A stretch of DNA of 64,000 nt. Origin: Chamaea fasciata. Lineage: Eukaryota; Chordata; Aves; Passeriformes; Sylviidae. The translations under genes were made by a program, and so were the position numbers. Shown here piece after piece: positions 36,901-48,974 of this stretch. The stretch is from NCBI GenBank assembly GCA_029207755.1, contig JARCOQ010000081.1, positions 1 through 64,000 on the forward strand. Reading direction: 5' to 3'. Numbering within the stretch: position 1 is the stretch's first letter; each line of letters starts with the position of its first letter. The notes under the pieces are model-generated. The model did no database searches. It saw only the letters and a list, made by a program, of their open reading frames with translations, and was not told the DNA's origin.

Positions 36901-39900
36901 ATTTGTCATACTCGGATTTGTTACACCAGGTGATTTAAAGTGACCCTGCAGAAAAACTGGTTTGCAAAGACAGCAGACAAGAAAAACTTAGAGGCCATGA
37001 AGAGCAGAAGAGGAAAAACTGAACTTGCTAATGATAGTTCAGTTCATGCACTTGTGTATGCAGACCCAGCCAAGCCACCAGAAGGTGAATGAAAAATCTG
37101 AAAGCACAATTGAGCAAACCTTCAAAAAATATCTATCACTTAAGAGGCCAATTTGTTATGCACATCATGCTGAAAATTTAGAAGAATCAAAATAATTGAA
37201 TACTGAAGCAGGAGGATAAGAGTCCATACCATTGACACAAGATCATTTTTTCCTCTTAAAACAGTGGGAGAAATGTCTTGTATTAAAACACTTGCTTTCT
37301 TTAGGACTTCTAAATTGCACTAAATATTAACCTTCCTAAAACTGCACAATGGCAAACCCAAATTAAAAAAAAAAAACAAACTTGGGACAAGAAGAAACAG
37401 TGATATACATGAACACAGTTCAACAGATCTCCATAGACACTCTTACGTTTCAGAATTGAGTTCATCTTGACTATCCACACACATTAATCTGAAATCCCAG
37501 CTTTAGTCTTTCATACAAGTTCTACTTCTCAGTATTTTTAATGAGGAACTAAGATCTTAATAAAGCCATTCATTTCATTGGATCAGAAAGTCCTTTGCCT
37601 GCTGTACATTTTCTCTGCAGCTGTAGGCATGCATGAGGATGCCTAGCATGTGCATCTGCGTATTTCTATTTACACTAGGAGTGCTTAAATATTCATCTGC
37701 AGTTATGTATTTATGTACACAGCTAAAACCACACAGCTGTGTTAGATCTGATGTATTTTAATGGGGGTCAAACCTTCAATCCATGCTGGGATTTTCTGCT
37801 ATTTAAGAGAAACAGGCTGTGGAGCATTTGACCTTTTTCTCCAAGAGCAAGAGAAAATGTCCCAGATGTGCTAAATTCTGGAATGCATTGTTTGTATCTC
37901 TTGTAAGAACAAGTCTCCAGGCACCTGAGCAAAGATAACCCACGTTACATGGATATCTCACAGACTGGCAGCAAAGTGCTGTCATCTTACCAACCAATAT
38001 TAAAAGCAGGCTACTGCATGAGGCTGCCAGAGAGGCTTAGGCAGTGCTGTTACAGCTCACATTTCACACTCGGTTTGCTACAAGAAGCAGCAAAAAACAG
38101 TTTCTTTGGCTCACCAATATCAATAGGAAAAGAGCAAGTGCTTTCCATAAAGAAGGATTCTCACCTGACACCAGGAGCCCCCTGGAATCTTGGATACAAT
38201 CAAGCTCTATGAAATACACTGCTGATATACCTTGCAGATAAGACAGAATTTTACACCAATCTCAGTTTCCCATCTTAATATTTTCTCTTTGCTGTGACAG
38301 GTAATTATGCAGAGCAGGACAGCCCTCTGAATCGCTGTCTTGGAAAACAAACATCGCTTTAATTAACATAACCAGTACAACAAAACATTTTCTAAACTTG
38401 CACTCAAGACGAAAGATGCCCTTCACTAAGACAGCAGCTTGAGGGCATTGAGAGGATTTTTTGGACTTGGGGGACAGGGACAGAGCAACATTACTTGTTT
38501 GTTTTCAGTTTTGCGCAGCTCCTCATCTGCTTCACCGGCTATTGAGAACTGAAAGAAATGCCACCTATCTTATCTAAACAGTTCTTATCTGACCTTTTTT
38601 GGCTTCTCTTGAGACAGACAGCAGGACTCTGGCACTGCTAAAGGAAAAAGTACTGCCTGGTATCTCTAAAAACACAGATTCTCAGAAAGAAAAGAACAGT
38701 CGAATGCATCAAACAAGAACACTTTATTCCTTCAATAATGCTTACGTATTTTCACTATTTCAAAGTCTCCAAATAAAGCTTAGAAATTAAACACGTCAAT
38801 GCTACATTCAAATATTTCTCTCTTCTAACCTAAGCCAGAAAAAAAAAAGAAAACCAAATCAGGAAAAGAAATCCTTATTTTTACTACAAAAAGTCTCGGT
38901 TTTCCACATGAGAAGCCACATTCTCAACAAACAGATGCCAGAAGAGTCAACATTATTGAAGAGGGTTAAAGTGAGCTGTCAAATTACCTTCCGTCCTCTG
39001 AGGATGTGCACTACACTGCCAGCATGTTTCCAGCTCTCACATTCAGAGTAGGAGAGCCAGGACTAAAACATCTGCTCGGCCTAACGAGGTCCCTGTCACA
39101 TCTCTGTGATAACACATTGCTCATGTCTATCATGTAACACAGACAGAACATATTCTCCTGGTTTTAGTCCCTTAGATTCCTCGGTCTAAGCAAGAAATTG
39201 GCAGCCTGCCAGGCTTCCTATGGACCATTCTGGGGTGGGACCACCAGGTAAATCTCCCCGAGTCAGGTCATGATATCCTAAAGAGAGACACTGCCCTCCT
39301 TCCCCACGGATAAATGGGATGATGAGCAGTGCAGCAGGAGAAGGAAGCTCTGCTAAGTTTCCACCACTGCCATGCATTTTCTCTTCACTAAACATCGATT
39401 TACTTGCAGGAAGAAAGGCTCCCCTAATAGAACCTGTTCTTTTGATGGCAACCAAGAGGGAAATGGGCAAAAAATACCTTGAAACTATACCAGTTTCAAG
39501 CTATTATTAACTGTCAGGCATACACTGACAGTAGGAGAGATGAGGTGGCAAGAGGACTTTCAATAGCCAAAGAGCCCTTTCATCATCTGACCAGCTTCAT
39601 CTATTGTATTCAAATAAGTGTTAAAATACAGAGAAATCACACATATCTAGTGCCTCTACAACGAGTATCCAGGTGCAGATTTCTTTCTGCACGTGACTAA
39701 ATTTAAGGCATCCTTGCCGTGTACAAAAAAAAAAGCCTTGTGAAATGAGAGGTGCTAACATTTTCTAACAGATGGGATGACATTACAGAACAGGATCCTT
39801 TTTGTTACTCATGAAAACAACATGCTCTTGGTGCAATTGATTTCACGCATAAACGGCAACAGTTTCAAAGCCCAACATTGCTATTTTGGGCCAGTTAGTA

Positions 39901-42900
39901 GAAACCCATTTCTAAAGCTGAGAGCAGCTCTGACAATTAATTACAAGCTCAAGATCAAGCATGTCAAATCCTTGGGAAATCCCTAGACATCAATCAGAAT
40001 GACTCCTGAGGGCCTCCATAGAGTTCAGAGCAAGTATTCCCTCTTTTTGCAGATCATCTTTCAGTGCCTCTGAGCTGCGCAGATTATCAGCATGAAGATT
40101 TTATGGAATAAGATCAAGGTAAATAGGGCCAGGAGGTGTACAATTTCCTGAGGTTAGGTACAACAGACTTGCCACAGGTAAATAACTGCTCACTTGGGCA
40201 CTTATACATGTTACAGCCAGGCGAGGGGTGGGGAAACACTCACAAAGGAGACTAAAACACACTGCAGGGCAAACTGCAATTCCACCAGTCCACACCTGCA
40301 AAACTCATTTACCACAACCCTGCTCAGCACTCCACAAGGACTCCTAATGAATTTATGCAGCAGCAGTACAAGTTGACAAATACATGAAAAACATTTTTAA
40401 AAAAATAACTATAATGTCATGATGTTCCTCATGCTGATCTGAGTCAGGGTAAGAGCTGAAGGGCATTTCCTTGTGAGCTGACAGGCCCACAGCAATAACC
40501 CAGCCATGACTGTCCCCAAGGACAACAAATGGGGCAGACCCCACTCTTCCAACAGGCTGAGCTAATCAACAGATCTGCACATCTACTGCAGAATCTGCAT
40601 GAGAAATCGATTGAAACCATTGGTTGGTATGGATTCATTCTGCCAAAAAATTAACTGTGACGGGTTGGCACGGTAATGATTTGAACTTTTCCACAATACC
40701 ATGAAGTACTGATGCTTCTGGAAAAACAAAGTAGATTCTGATGTACCAGTTAGCCTTCCTAGAAAGAAACCACGCCAACAAGATGAGGTAATCTTGAAAT
40801 TGCCATCTCCAAGCTTCCTAAAACTGGAGAGAAGGTTCGTAATCTATTCGGACTCTGATTAAACTCAGCAAGCAACACGGTAAAAAATATATTAAATAGA
40901 GCTTTCAAATAGACAAACTGCAACAGTATTTACTTATTTTCTTCTATTTCTCCTCCCGGGAATCCAGTACTCAGGCAGACTTCTCACTTCTACAACAGCA
41001 TATTGACTTTTTGACACTATGATCATTCAAGTCAACGTGGAAAATACATGCCCAAATACAAAATCTAGATGCTGAAAGGAATATCAACAAAGTCAAATCC
41101 AAATTCTAAAAATAAAATCCTCAAGAAGTGAGTCACCCACCCCCAAAACTGTACCACTTATAGCTACTTTAGAACAGAAATACAGGAAATATCAAAGGCC
41201 TTTTTCCACTTTGGAGGTTTATGCACAAAGCAGAAGTCCAGCACATGTTTGTTTGTTAATGGTTGAGACCACAAGCAGAAAAAACCCCACAAATAATCCC
41301 CAGCCAACAGTATAAATCAACATAAAGAAAGCTCATCATTTCCTGAGTATCATGACCATAAAGCTGCCCAACAAAGAGAGCGCAAGACAAACTTCATACT
41401 TGTATAGCAATCTAAACTGAAAAGCATCAAAATATACCACGTGGAATCACTAGTGCAACAACCAAGCCAAAAAAAATCTCTGCTATCAATCTTCAGCAGC
41501 CAGCTCCCACTTTTTTACCCTGTTTTATAAACCATTTCTTCTTACAGAGTCACTGCCAGGCCCTCACTTTGAGTCTACTGTGTTTGACAGATCAGCTACA
41601 ACATTTTTCTTCTGTAAAACAACAGAACTTAGACCAGATTTTACTCACCCACAGACTCTGCAAGCCCAGGTGTCGTGGCTTTACACTCACTGTGTCAGGT
41701 TCTCCTACCACCAAGCCCGAAGGTGCCACAGTGAAGGAGCTCTGGAACTTGCTGCTCTGATGAAGGCACTTGCTCCAACTGCAGAGTTTCCACTCTGTCT
41801 AACTGAAACCTTGACTGATGCCAGCTGCGCCTCATTTGTTCCATCACCAGGTTTTCCTGAAGAGCAGCACTCATCCTCCAAATTTTAGCCCTGTAGGGGA
41901 CAAAATTAAATTATATAAAAATATACAATGAACATCTATGTTATTTATAAACTGAAGCATGTATGATTTATTTAATGAAACTGTAAAGTTTAGCCCTCTA
42001 GGGGCTAAAATTAAGGGGACAACAAGTAGAAAGACAAGAGAAGCACGGTCTGTCCAAGAAGTAAAAATCACTCAAGGCCCATCAGGAGTTTCAAAGTTTC
42101 CCTCAAATAGTAAAGATCACACAAGCAAAACAGAAGTCTCCAAAGTATCGAACAGAATCATTTTGTAGAGATTACATCAGTACATCCACCATTTAATTAA
42201 TTCATTAACAGGTGCTAAAACCCCTCCTTTATCTGTCCAAAGACCAATCGTGCACAGAAAAGAGGAACATATGGAAATGAAATAGAGTCTTGCAACATGC
42301 AGGCATGTGGGAGACAGACCTTTTGGGGATCCCGAGGGTGGCAGCACAATTACTAAATTACCTAAGCAAGAGTCAGCCGCCAAAACCTCCTGGGGAAGCA
42401 CCACGGCCCAGAGCTGCCCCTGCCAGTGTCACATGGGACAGCTGCAGCTTGTTTGGAGGAATACCTAAAGGTGATCCACCCAGAAGGAAAGGGATCCTGC
42501 TTTAAGAGAAGTCTCTCGTTCTTAAAGGATTGCTGAAAGTAAAAGTACGTTTATTTGTATGTTTTACGCTTAATACTTGCTTGAATACCCCTCCAAAAAT
42601 GTTGTTAATCTGATAACTAAGAACGTGCCATTAAAAAAATGGCATGTTTTTGTCTCTTTCTTTCAAAAGTCAAATATTCCTTGTTGTTTAATGGAAAAGC
42701 AGGCTCCTCTCCAAACACATCCTGTGAGGCCTTTTCCAGTGAAGCAGTGTGCATAATGATAAATGAAAAAGGGAAAGGTTCTTGCAAGTATTTTTATCTG
42801 TAGTATGCAGGGGTTGATCTGTTACACCCAAAAATTATTTTCAACTTAAACAATTCACTTTTGCCAAATCCCTAACTCACTCTAAAACTCTAATAGGTAC

Positions 42901-42930
42901 ACACAACATTTCTTGTGAATAAGTTTGCAA
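24930..42930. other. 18-kb AT-rich stretch with no recognised gene
   Basis: The stretch is AT-rich, with only short frames on either strand and none with a recognisable domain. It has scattered poly(A) and CAAA-type runs (for example 36,567-36,600 and 37,363-37,380). A pair of short repeats with the core TTTAGCCCT..AGGGG lies at about 41,882 and 41,988; the second can form a hairpin. It could be a large intron or an intergenic island. Confidence 0.5.
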
Positions 42931-43042
42931 CAAATCCTACAAGTTCACCCTCAGGAAAGGTGGCAAACACCCCAAGGGAGTATACAACACACAATATACA
43001 CTCCTTGGAAGCGGAGGGAGTGAGATTTGTCCTTCCTCCTTG

Positions 43043-43770
43043 TCTTGGTTTGGGAAGACAGGTATCTGCCAGGTAAAATTACAATCAGAGGCTCTTTGGC
43101 AAAGATTTGGGAAATAGGAATAGCAGTTCTCTACTAGTATGTAATACAAAGCAAACAAACACAAAAAACTCCCCCCCCACCAAACAACTACAGCATTAAT
43201 GACAAACGACAACAGTACCAAGAACCTCGAGGGCTTTGTTTCACAAAACCCAGGGCAGTTTGGTTTCGCTGTCCCTGCAGGATCCTCAGAGCACCAAGCT
43301 GAAACAGTGGAAAAGTCCCGGGCTGGTCGCTGGGATGGCAGGGTGTCCCGGCAGGCAGGGGCAGGATGTCCCGGCAGCGCAGGGGGTGCAGGGTCACGCT
43401 GCAGCAAGAGGAGCAGCGCCGAAGGAGCCGAAGGCGAGGCAGGGCCTGGACCAGCTCCCGCAGGTGGCATGGGAAACTCAGGATTCAGGCTGAACTGGTG
43501 ATAGTAGATTTCCCAGGACTGGATCCCTTTGGCCACAGTGAAACTCCTCCAGCCAGCAACAGCCGTTCTCTGCTCGGCGTGCTCTGCGGCGGCTGAGATC
43601 CTCGAGGAGCGGCAGACACGCGTCTCCCCAACGCCGGAGAAAGAAAAGCACGCAGCTGCCTCAAGCTTTGTCTTTTACCTGCGTTATCTCCCCCTTCCAC
43701 CTTTGTCCACCTCTTTGTTTCGGTTAAGTAAACCTTTGTTTCCCGATGTTGTCCTGCCACACGTACAGAT
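43043..43770 (+). mobile_element. LTR-like segment
   Basis: The segment opens with TGTCTTGGTTTGGGAAGACA, which resembles the start of common passerine LTRs as I know them, and continues for about 700 bp before the MHC remnant. Boundaries are approximate and I found no target-site duplication. A 199-residue minus-strand ORF (42937-43536) crosses it and is probably not a gene. Confidence 0.5.
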
Positions 43771-43858
43771 GTTACCCCAGCACCACGGGGATCAGCTGGA
43801 TGAAGGGGGATGAAATCCGGGATCATTCCCAACAGTGACGGCGCCTTCCCCCCCCGGG

Positions 43859-44153
43859 CCAGGATCGAGGCGCTGCCGGAGGAGCGGGAGCAGCACCGGT
43901 GCCGGGTGGAGCCTCCCGGAATGCCAGAACCCGGCATCTTCTCCTGGGCTGAGGCGGGGAATGTGGAATGTGGTAACTGGGAGTTTGGGAATGTGGCGCA
44001 GTGCGATGGAGGTTCCCCTGCCCCTCCTCACCATCCCGTGCTTCCCAGAGCCGGAATCCAGCAGGAATCTCACCCTGGTGGTCGCTGTGTCCGTCATCGC
44101 TGCCATCGTGGTCATTCTCCTCATCGGATTCAGCGTCTGGAAGCTCCAATCCG
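43859..44153 (+). pseudogene. MHC class I fragment: end of alpha-3 and transmembrane exon
   Basis: Bases 43859-43948 encode about 30 residues that end in RCRVEPPGMPEPGIFSW, matching the C-terminal end of the class I alpha-3 immunoglobulin domain with its second cysteine. Bases 44049-44153 are a 105-bp exon encoding a connecting peptide and a hydrophobic segment (about LTLVVAVSVIAAIVVILLIG) followed by FSVWK, the usual class I transmembrane exon. The two join in phase (G + AG gives Glu). The alpha-3 exon is cut at its 5' side, and its donor is CTGAGG instead of GTGAGG. No alpha-1 or alpha-2 exon was found upstream. Class I molecules present peptides at the cell surface; this copy cannot encode one. 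Confidence 0.72.
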
Positions 44154-44368
44154 GTTCTGCCCAAACCCATCCTGGGGGCTCACCCTGTTCTTCCCCCCCT
44201 CCCAAGACTCCAGGAAATGCCCCCATGACCCCACCAGTCCGCCCCCAAATCCTCCTGAGTCCCCCCTAAGCCCCTCACGGGGATTCCTGGGATTGTCCCC
44301 ATGTCCCCTCCTCCAGGACTCTGGGGTTCCACCCTGACCTGTCTGTGCCCCCCTGGTTTCTTCCACAG

Positions 44369-44589
44369 CCCCCCCATGATAGTGGGGGCAGGGGCCGAGT
44401 GCTGGTGTCCCCCTGCCTGCAGCAGATCCAGGGGTGAGGGAGTTCAGGGGAGCCCTTAGTATTTTGGCTCCCCTGGGAATTGGGGTGACCCTCGGGGTCC
44501 CCCAGGATCTCCCTGAACACGCTGACGCTGCCCAGTGAGAAGGTTCAGACCCGGCACGGGGTCCCAGCTCTGTCACCTGCCCTGCCCAG
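44369..44589 (+). pseudogene. FLOT1: Flotillin-1 fragment, two broken exons
   Basis: Exon 44369-44433 matches the early flotillin-1 segment that reads RVLVSPCLQQIQ here, but one base is missing before it, so the upstream part is out of frame. Exon 44506-44589 encodes ISLNTLTL..SEKVQTRHGV, again flotillin-1. It lacks two codons inside and has lost a base near its 3' end, so the last eight residues do not match. The two exons join in phase through GG + G. Flotillin-1 is a membrane-microdomain scaffold protein whose gene lies in the MHC of several vertebrates, which fits the class I remnant about 200 bp upstream. The copy is not functional as written. Confidence 0.75.
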
Positions 44590-44769
44590 GTACCCCCCAG
44601 CCCCTCCCTGGGAACCTCCAATCTCCCCGTGACACCCCAACCTCCCCTGGAACCCCAAAAACATCCCTGGGGCCCTCCAAAAACTCCCCAAGATTGCAAA
44701 CGACCCGTACGAACCCCCTAAACCCTCTCAGGACATCAAAATTCCCATGGGACCTCCCAACACGCCCCC

Positions 44770-44833
44770 AAGCCCCCTTGAGAAGGTTTATACTTGGCAC
44801 GGGGTCCTCATCACCACCATCGGCATCACCCAG
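44770..44833 (+). pseudogene. FLOT1: Second, partial copy of a FLOT1 exon
   Basis: The segment encodes EKVYTWHGVLITTIGITQ in one frame and ends at a GTAGCC donor. It matches the second half of the same flotillin-1 exon that occurs 240 bp upstream, and is better preserved at its 3' end. No acceptor or 5' half of the exon is visible, so it is a partial tandem duplicate. Confidence 0.7.
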
Positions 44834-44989
44834 GTAGCCCCAGACCCCCCCGGGACCCCCAAACCCTCCCGGGACCCCCAAGCCCCCCATGGGGGCTCCA
44901 CTACCGGAATCAACGGGAGTGGTGTCGCCCTGTCAAGGGGAGTTAAAGCGGCGCCTGACTGTCGGGGGTTCTTAAAGCCGTGATGGTGG

Positions 44990-45890
44990 GGAGACCCCCA
45001 AAACTCCACCCTGGGGGGCACTCTCCCATTTGCTGCACTCGAGGGAGCCCCAGACAATGACGGGTCCTGGGCTGAGCCCCCCACTCAGCCGGGGCTGTGG
45101 AGGGAACTGTGGGCGCTGGGACAGGGCTTGGGAGTCCTGGGGTTTACTGGGGGACCCCGACTGGGAACTCCCTTCCCGCTGTCCCACCTCCCCCTATCCC
45201 CCCCCTCTCACCCCTTTCCCATTGTTCCCCCAAACCTCCGCTGCCCCCAGCTCGGTTTGGGGGTGACCCACCCCTTTCCCATCGTGTCCCGGCCCGGCCC
45301 CGCTCACCCGAGAGCTCCCGGCCCGCGGCCGCACGGACGGAGGAGGAGGAGGAGGAGGAGGAGGGACAGAGAAGGAGGAAGAGGAGGGATGGAGGAGCGG
45401 GAGCCTGCAGAGGAGGCACTGCGTGACTTCACTGCTCTCTGGATCTGCAGCTCCTTCGCCCCGGGACCATCGCCCCCGTATCCTGCGGGTGACCGGGGAG
45501 GGGGAGCGCGCCCCAAATATCCTGGGCGGTTTTTTTGAAGCGGGGAGGGATGTTTGGAGCTCACAGAAAATATATTTATGGCTCCCGGGGCTTTTTTCTG
45601 TCGGGGCCGGGCAGCTTGATGTTTGGATCTGGCAGGGCTCCAGAGCTGAGGCGCAGATGCCCCTCAAGGGGACATGGGGGGTCCCCGGGAGGTGTTTTTG
45701 GGGGGTCCCGGTGGCGGTGCCAGCAGAGCCCCGGCGGGAGGCGGGTCCCCCCGCGGTGGGGTTGGGCTTCCTTAAGTTGGTGCGTGTCTCTTTGGTGCTG
45801 ACCCTGCCCGCCAGCGAAACCCTGCGGGCCCCATAGAACCAAAGGTGCCCTGGGAGCCTGCAGGGCCTTGTGGAGCCAGGGGACCGCAGT
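44990..45890. other. GC-rich stretch, no recognised gene; GGA repeat at 45.34 kb
   Basis: CpG-rich sequence with a NotI site near 45,325 and a (GGA)8-like run at 45,340-45,364. Overlapping frames on both strands reflect base composition. It could be a CpG island of a gene I cannot see. Confidence 0.45.
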
Positions 45891-45904
45891 GACACTGTGG
45901 ATCT

Positions 45905-46395
45905 CCTCTCTGCACAACTGTTTTTCAAACTGCAATATCAGTAATTGCTGCCACGCCATAGGCTTAAATAATCCACTCTGTTCACTATTGTTTCAAAGGA
46001 TGACTTTGATTTCTCCTTGACAATCTGCATCAATTCCTTCTCCCATGACATCAACGCTTTTCAAGGCCAAGCTCCAGTGAGCAGTTCTCAAACCTCCAGT
46101 GTCCTGGAGAAATCTGAGTTCCTATTCCTGTATTGATAACTCTCATTTGCTTCTGATTTGTCCTAATTAATTCTAATGCATGAAGGTCCAGCCCTGCAGC
46201 CTCTGGGGTGGCCCTGTCAGGGGCCATCACACCCAGAACAATTTCCCCAGAAGTCAAAGTCTCACTGTGCACGGTTGTATTCGCAAACTGGGCGCAGCTG
46301 TGCACATCCAGGGGTTTCCATTTCCCCACTGGGTCCATTGTTAAGGGTATGGAGAACATCTGTGGGATGGGTTCTCCATCAGGACAGGTTCCCAT
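45905..46395 (-). mobile_element. Endogenous retrovirus fragment, dUTPase-like
   Basis: Read on the minus strand, the first frame contains [13 protein letters not shown], like motif 1 of retroviral dUTPases, and a second frame further on contains [16 protein letters not shown], like motif 3 with its Asp. A frameshift or stop lies between them near 46,050, and another stop follows the second motif. Such dUTPases occur in the pro region of betaretrovirus-like elements. The fragment lies on the far side of the LTR-like segment from the reverse transcriptase, in an order that does not fit one intact provirus. It is broken and old. Confidence 0.55.
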
Positions 46396-46781
46396 CTCCT
46401 CATTTTTTCACCTGCTCCTTCAACTGCCCCTTTGCCTGTTTGATGATCCTGCAGCTTGTGAATAGGCTGGTACATGAAAACACCAGCAGTCCAAATCACT
46501 GTATTTTCACAGTAACAGACAAAGCATTCCACACCACAGTATCAGCAAACCCCATAAAAATCGCCAATTTCATCCCTTCCTCCTTTATTCCTTGCAAGCA
46601 GTCTCACAAAGTTTAGCACTGACATTTGAGTCGTGGCCAATGCTTTTCTGTAGGTTATTTAGTGTCACATCCCTGAGCAGCCAAAGGTGGCAAATCAGTA
46701 TTGTCAGCATTACTGCACATTATTATTATTGTTTCACATATAAAGATAGAGATATAGATAGAAACACAGATTTAGACATAG

Positions 46782-47180
46782 TGTAACACGAGGCTGGTGG
46801 GTTGGAGACAGACACACCACACAGTATCTTCTTGAGTTCTGACCAACAGCCACAATTTATTGGTCCAAGCTCCCTTTTATGGTGAGTTTGAATTTCCCGG
46901 GCTTGGAAAGCCAACTGGTTGGGAATCTCTGCACTGCCCACATCTCTGGCCAGGGATGTGTCTGCAGCCAGGGCTTGGATGGGCTTGGCTGAGCTCTTTG
47001 TTCCCCCGGGGACTTCTAGAACAAGCCAGGTCAGCCCAGTTGGGTCTGTTATGATCAGACTCATTATGCCCAGCTGTGAAGCAGCTGGACCCTGCTACAT
47101 CTCCTGCCTTTGCTTTTATTAAAATGCAGATTGTTTTCCGTTATCCCATTTGCAAGGGCCCTTTTGCAGACAGGGTAACA
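46782..47180 (-). mobile_element. Candidate solo LTR (399 bp)
   Basis: The segment has TG...CA ends (TGTAACAC and GGGTAACA on the plus strand). On the minus strand it carries a TATA-like CATAAAAGG, and AATAAA at 46,856-46,861, near the end as in an LTR. No target-site duplication, primer-binding site or polypurine tract was found, so the ends are tentative. Confidence 0.42.
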
Positions 47181-47184
47181 CAAG

Positions 47185-47890
47185 ACAGTATGGGTTTAAT
47201 TTGAAGGAGGTTTTGACAAACTTAATTCTGCTCAGCCAGTGATGTGCCCCATGTACCACTGGAGCTGCAGCACTCACTCCCAGGAGCTGTCAGGCGAGAT
47301 CACAATCTTCCGGGCTGGCATGTTACAGGTTAACTGCTTATGGTTCCAAACTACAACTTAACACTAAAACAAGAAAACGTTCAACTTTTAAAACCCTGAG
47401 AAAAACCAATTAACAGAATTAACAAGATTAACAATTAACAGAAAAACAATTTGTAAACAGAAAAAACCACTCTGTAAACAGAAAACCAGTTTGTAAACAA
47501 ACAGAATCCTTAAATGCACCGTCACTCTAAGAGTCCCAGCTCTCCACGAGGTCGGTGAACAAGCTGTTTCCAGCACTGTTCCACACACGGCTCCACACCG
47601 TCTGTGGAGGGGCCACCAGGAGAATGCTGCTGGTGGTCTTGGACAGGACGTAAGGTAGGACAGACACGTCGGGCAGGTGCCCAAAGCGTTCCAGTGTCCT
47701 TGCAAAGCACTTTGCAAGGCTGTGCTGTCAGCAAAACACCATTAGAATTGCTCTTGTGTCACGGAGACAAGACAACTTTTGAAGCATCCGTAGCATTCAA
47801 CTGTAAACACCTGCGACAACATTTGATAATTAACTGTGCAGTTAGTTCAAAGACGGTGGGTGCCGTCTTTTTTGCTTGATGAGGTGGAAG
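47185..47890. other. No recognised gene between LTR and retroviral pol
   Basis: Contains repeated AACAGAAAAAC/TTTGTAAACAG units around 47,415-47,505 and no domain-bearing frame. It may be decayed retroviral sequence 3' of pol. Confidence 0.35.
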
Positions 47891-47893
47891 CAT

Positions 47894-48971
47894 TCATTCT
47901 GGAATGTGCAAAGGATCAGGCCAGCGTGGATTCCACTGCCCAAGAACACCAGTAGGATGAAAACTAACAATGAGAATAAACACAGTGATCCACACCTCTG
48001 GGCATATCCGGTGGACTTGTCTGTTGGTGATAGCTTGCTCTGCTGTTTCAACAGCAGCTTTTGCCTCTAGGATTAATTTTCTGGGGGAAGTTAATTCAGA
48101 GTCACCCTTTAGGAGGTCAAATAAAGGTGCTAGTTGAGAGTCAGTCAGTCCTAGGTAAGGTCTGACCCAGTTGATGGTACCCAAGAGTTTTTGTGCATCG
48201 TTTAGAGTTAGAATTTTGGTTGGAAAGGGAATTGTTTGTGGCTGTATGGTCTGGTTCATTATTTTGAGTCCCAAATATTTCCAGGGTGGTTGCTGCTGCA
48301 CTTTCTCTGGTGCTACTTGCAGCCCAAGTGGTTTGAACGCTTGCAACAGGCTTGGCTGAATCAGTGAGAGTTCTTTTCTGGTTTGGGGTGCAATCAAAAT
48401 GTCATCCAGGCCATGGTAACAGTATGCCCCTGGCAACTGTTCTCTCACTGATCAGAGTACCTGAGCAACATCCCACTGACACATCGTGGGGCTGTTTCCC
48501 ACGCCTTGGGAAAGTTCTTTCCATTGGTAACGTTGCACTGGTGCAGCGTTATTAATAGAAGGCACGGTCAAGGCAAACTTTGGGGTATCATCTGGGGGTA
48601 ATGGAAGAGTGAAAAAACAGCCCTTTAAGTCCACAATCAGGATGTCCCAGGAGGCAGGCAGCATTGTGGGACATCGATGGCACACCAGGCTGCAATGTGC
48701 CCATTCTCTCCATCGTGGAATTGGTTTTTCTCAGGTCATGGAGTAACCTCCACTTAGCAGATTTCTTTTTTATAACAAATACTGGGGTGTTCCAAGGGCT
48801 CATAGATGGCTCTATGTGTCCTTGAGCCAGTTGTTCCTGTACCAGGGTTTTTGGGCATCTAAGTCTCTCCTTTTCAAGAGACCACTGTGGTACCCACTCA
48901 GGCTGAGTAGTGAGCCATTTCAGAGCCAGTGTGGGGTACTTTACACCCTCTAATACAGTGGCCCCTGTCAA
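47894..48971 (-). mobile_element. Broken endogenous retrovirus pol (reverse transcriptase)
   Basis: Translated frames match a class II (alpha/betaretrovirus-like) reverse transcriptase. Visible landmarks are [14 protein letters not shown] near the fingers, [21 protein letters not shown] with the first catalytic Asp, FALTVPSINN and, later, the connection region FHPTGVLGQW. The frame breaks at about 48,600-48,685 (frameshift), has an in-frame stop at about 48,452 and changes frame again after about 47,895. The central YxDD motif reads GLDD, lacking the usual Tyr. No RNase H, integrase or env could be read downstream. This is a decayed relic with no coding capacity. Confidence 0.88.
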
Positions 48972-48974
48972 AAA

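Noticed and set aside
42937..43536. 199-residue minus-strand ORF with a hydrophobic segment
   Set aside because: It overlaps an LTR-like segment and has no recognisable family.
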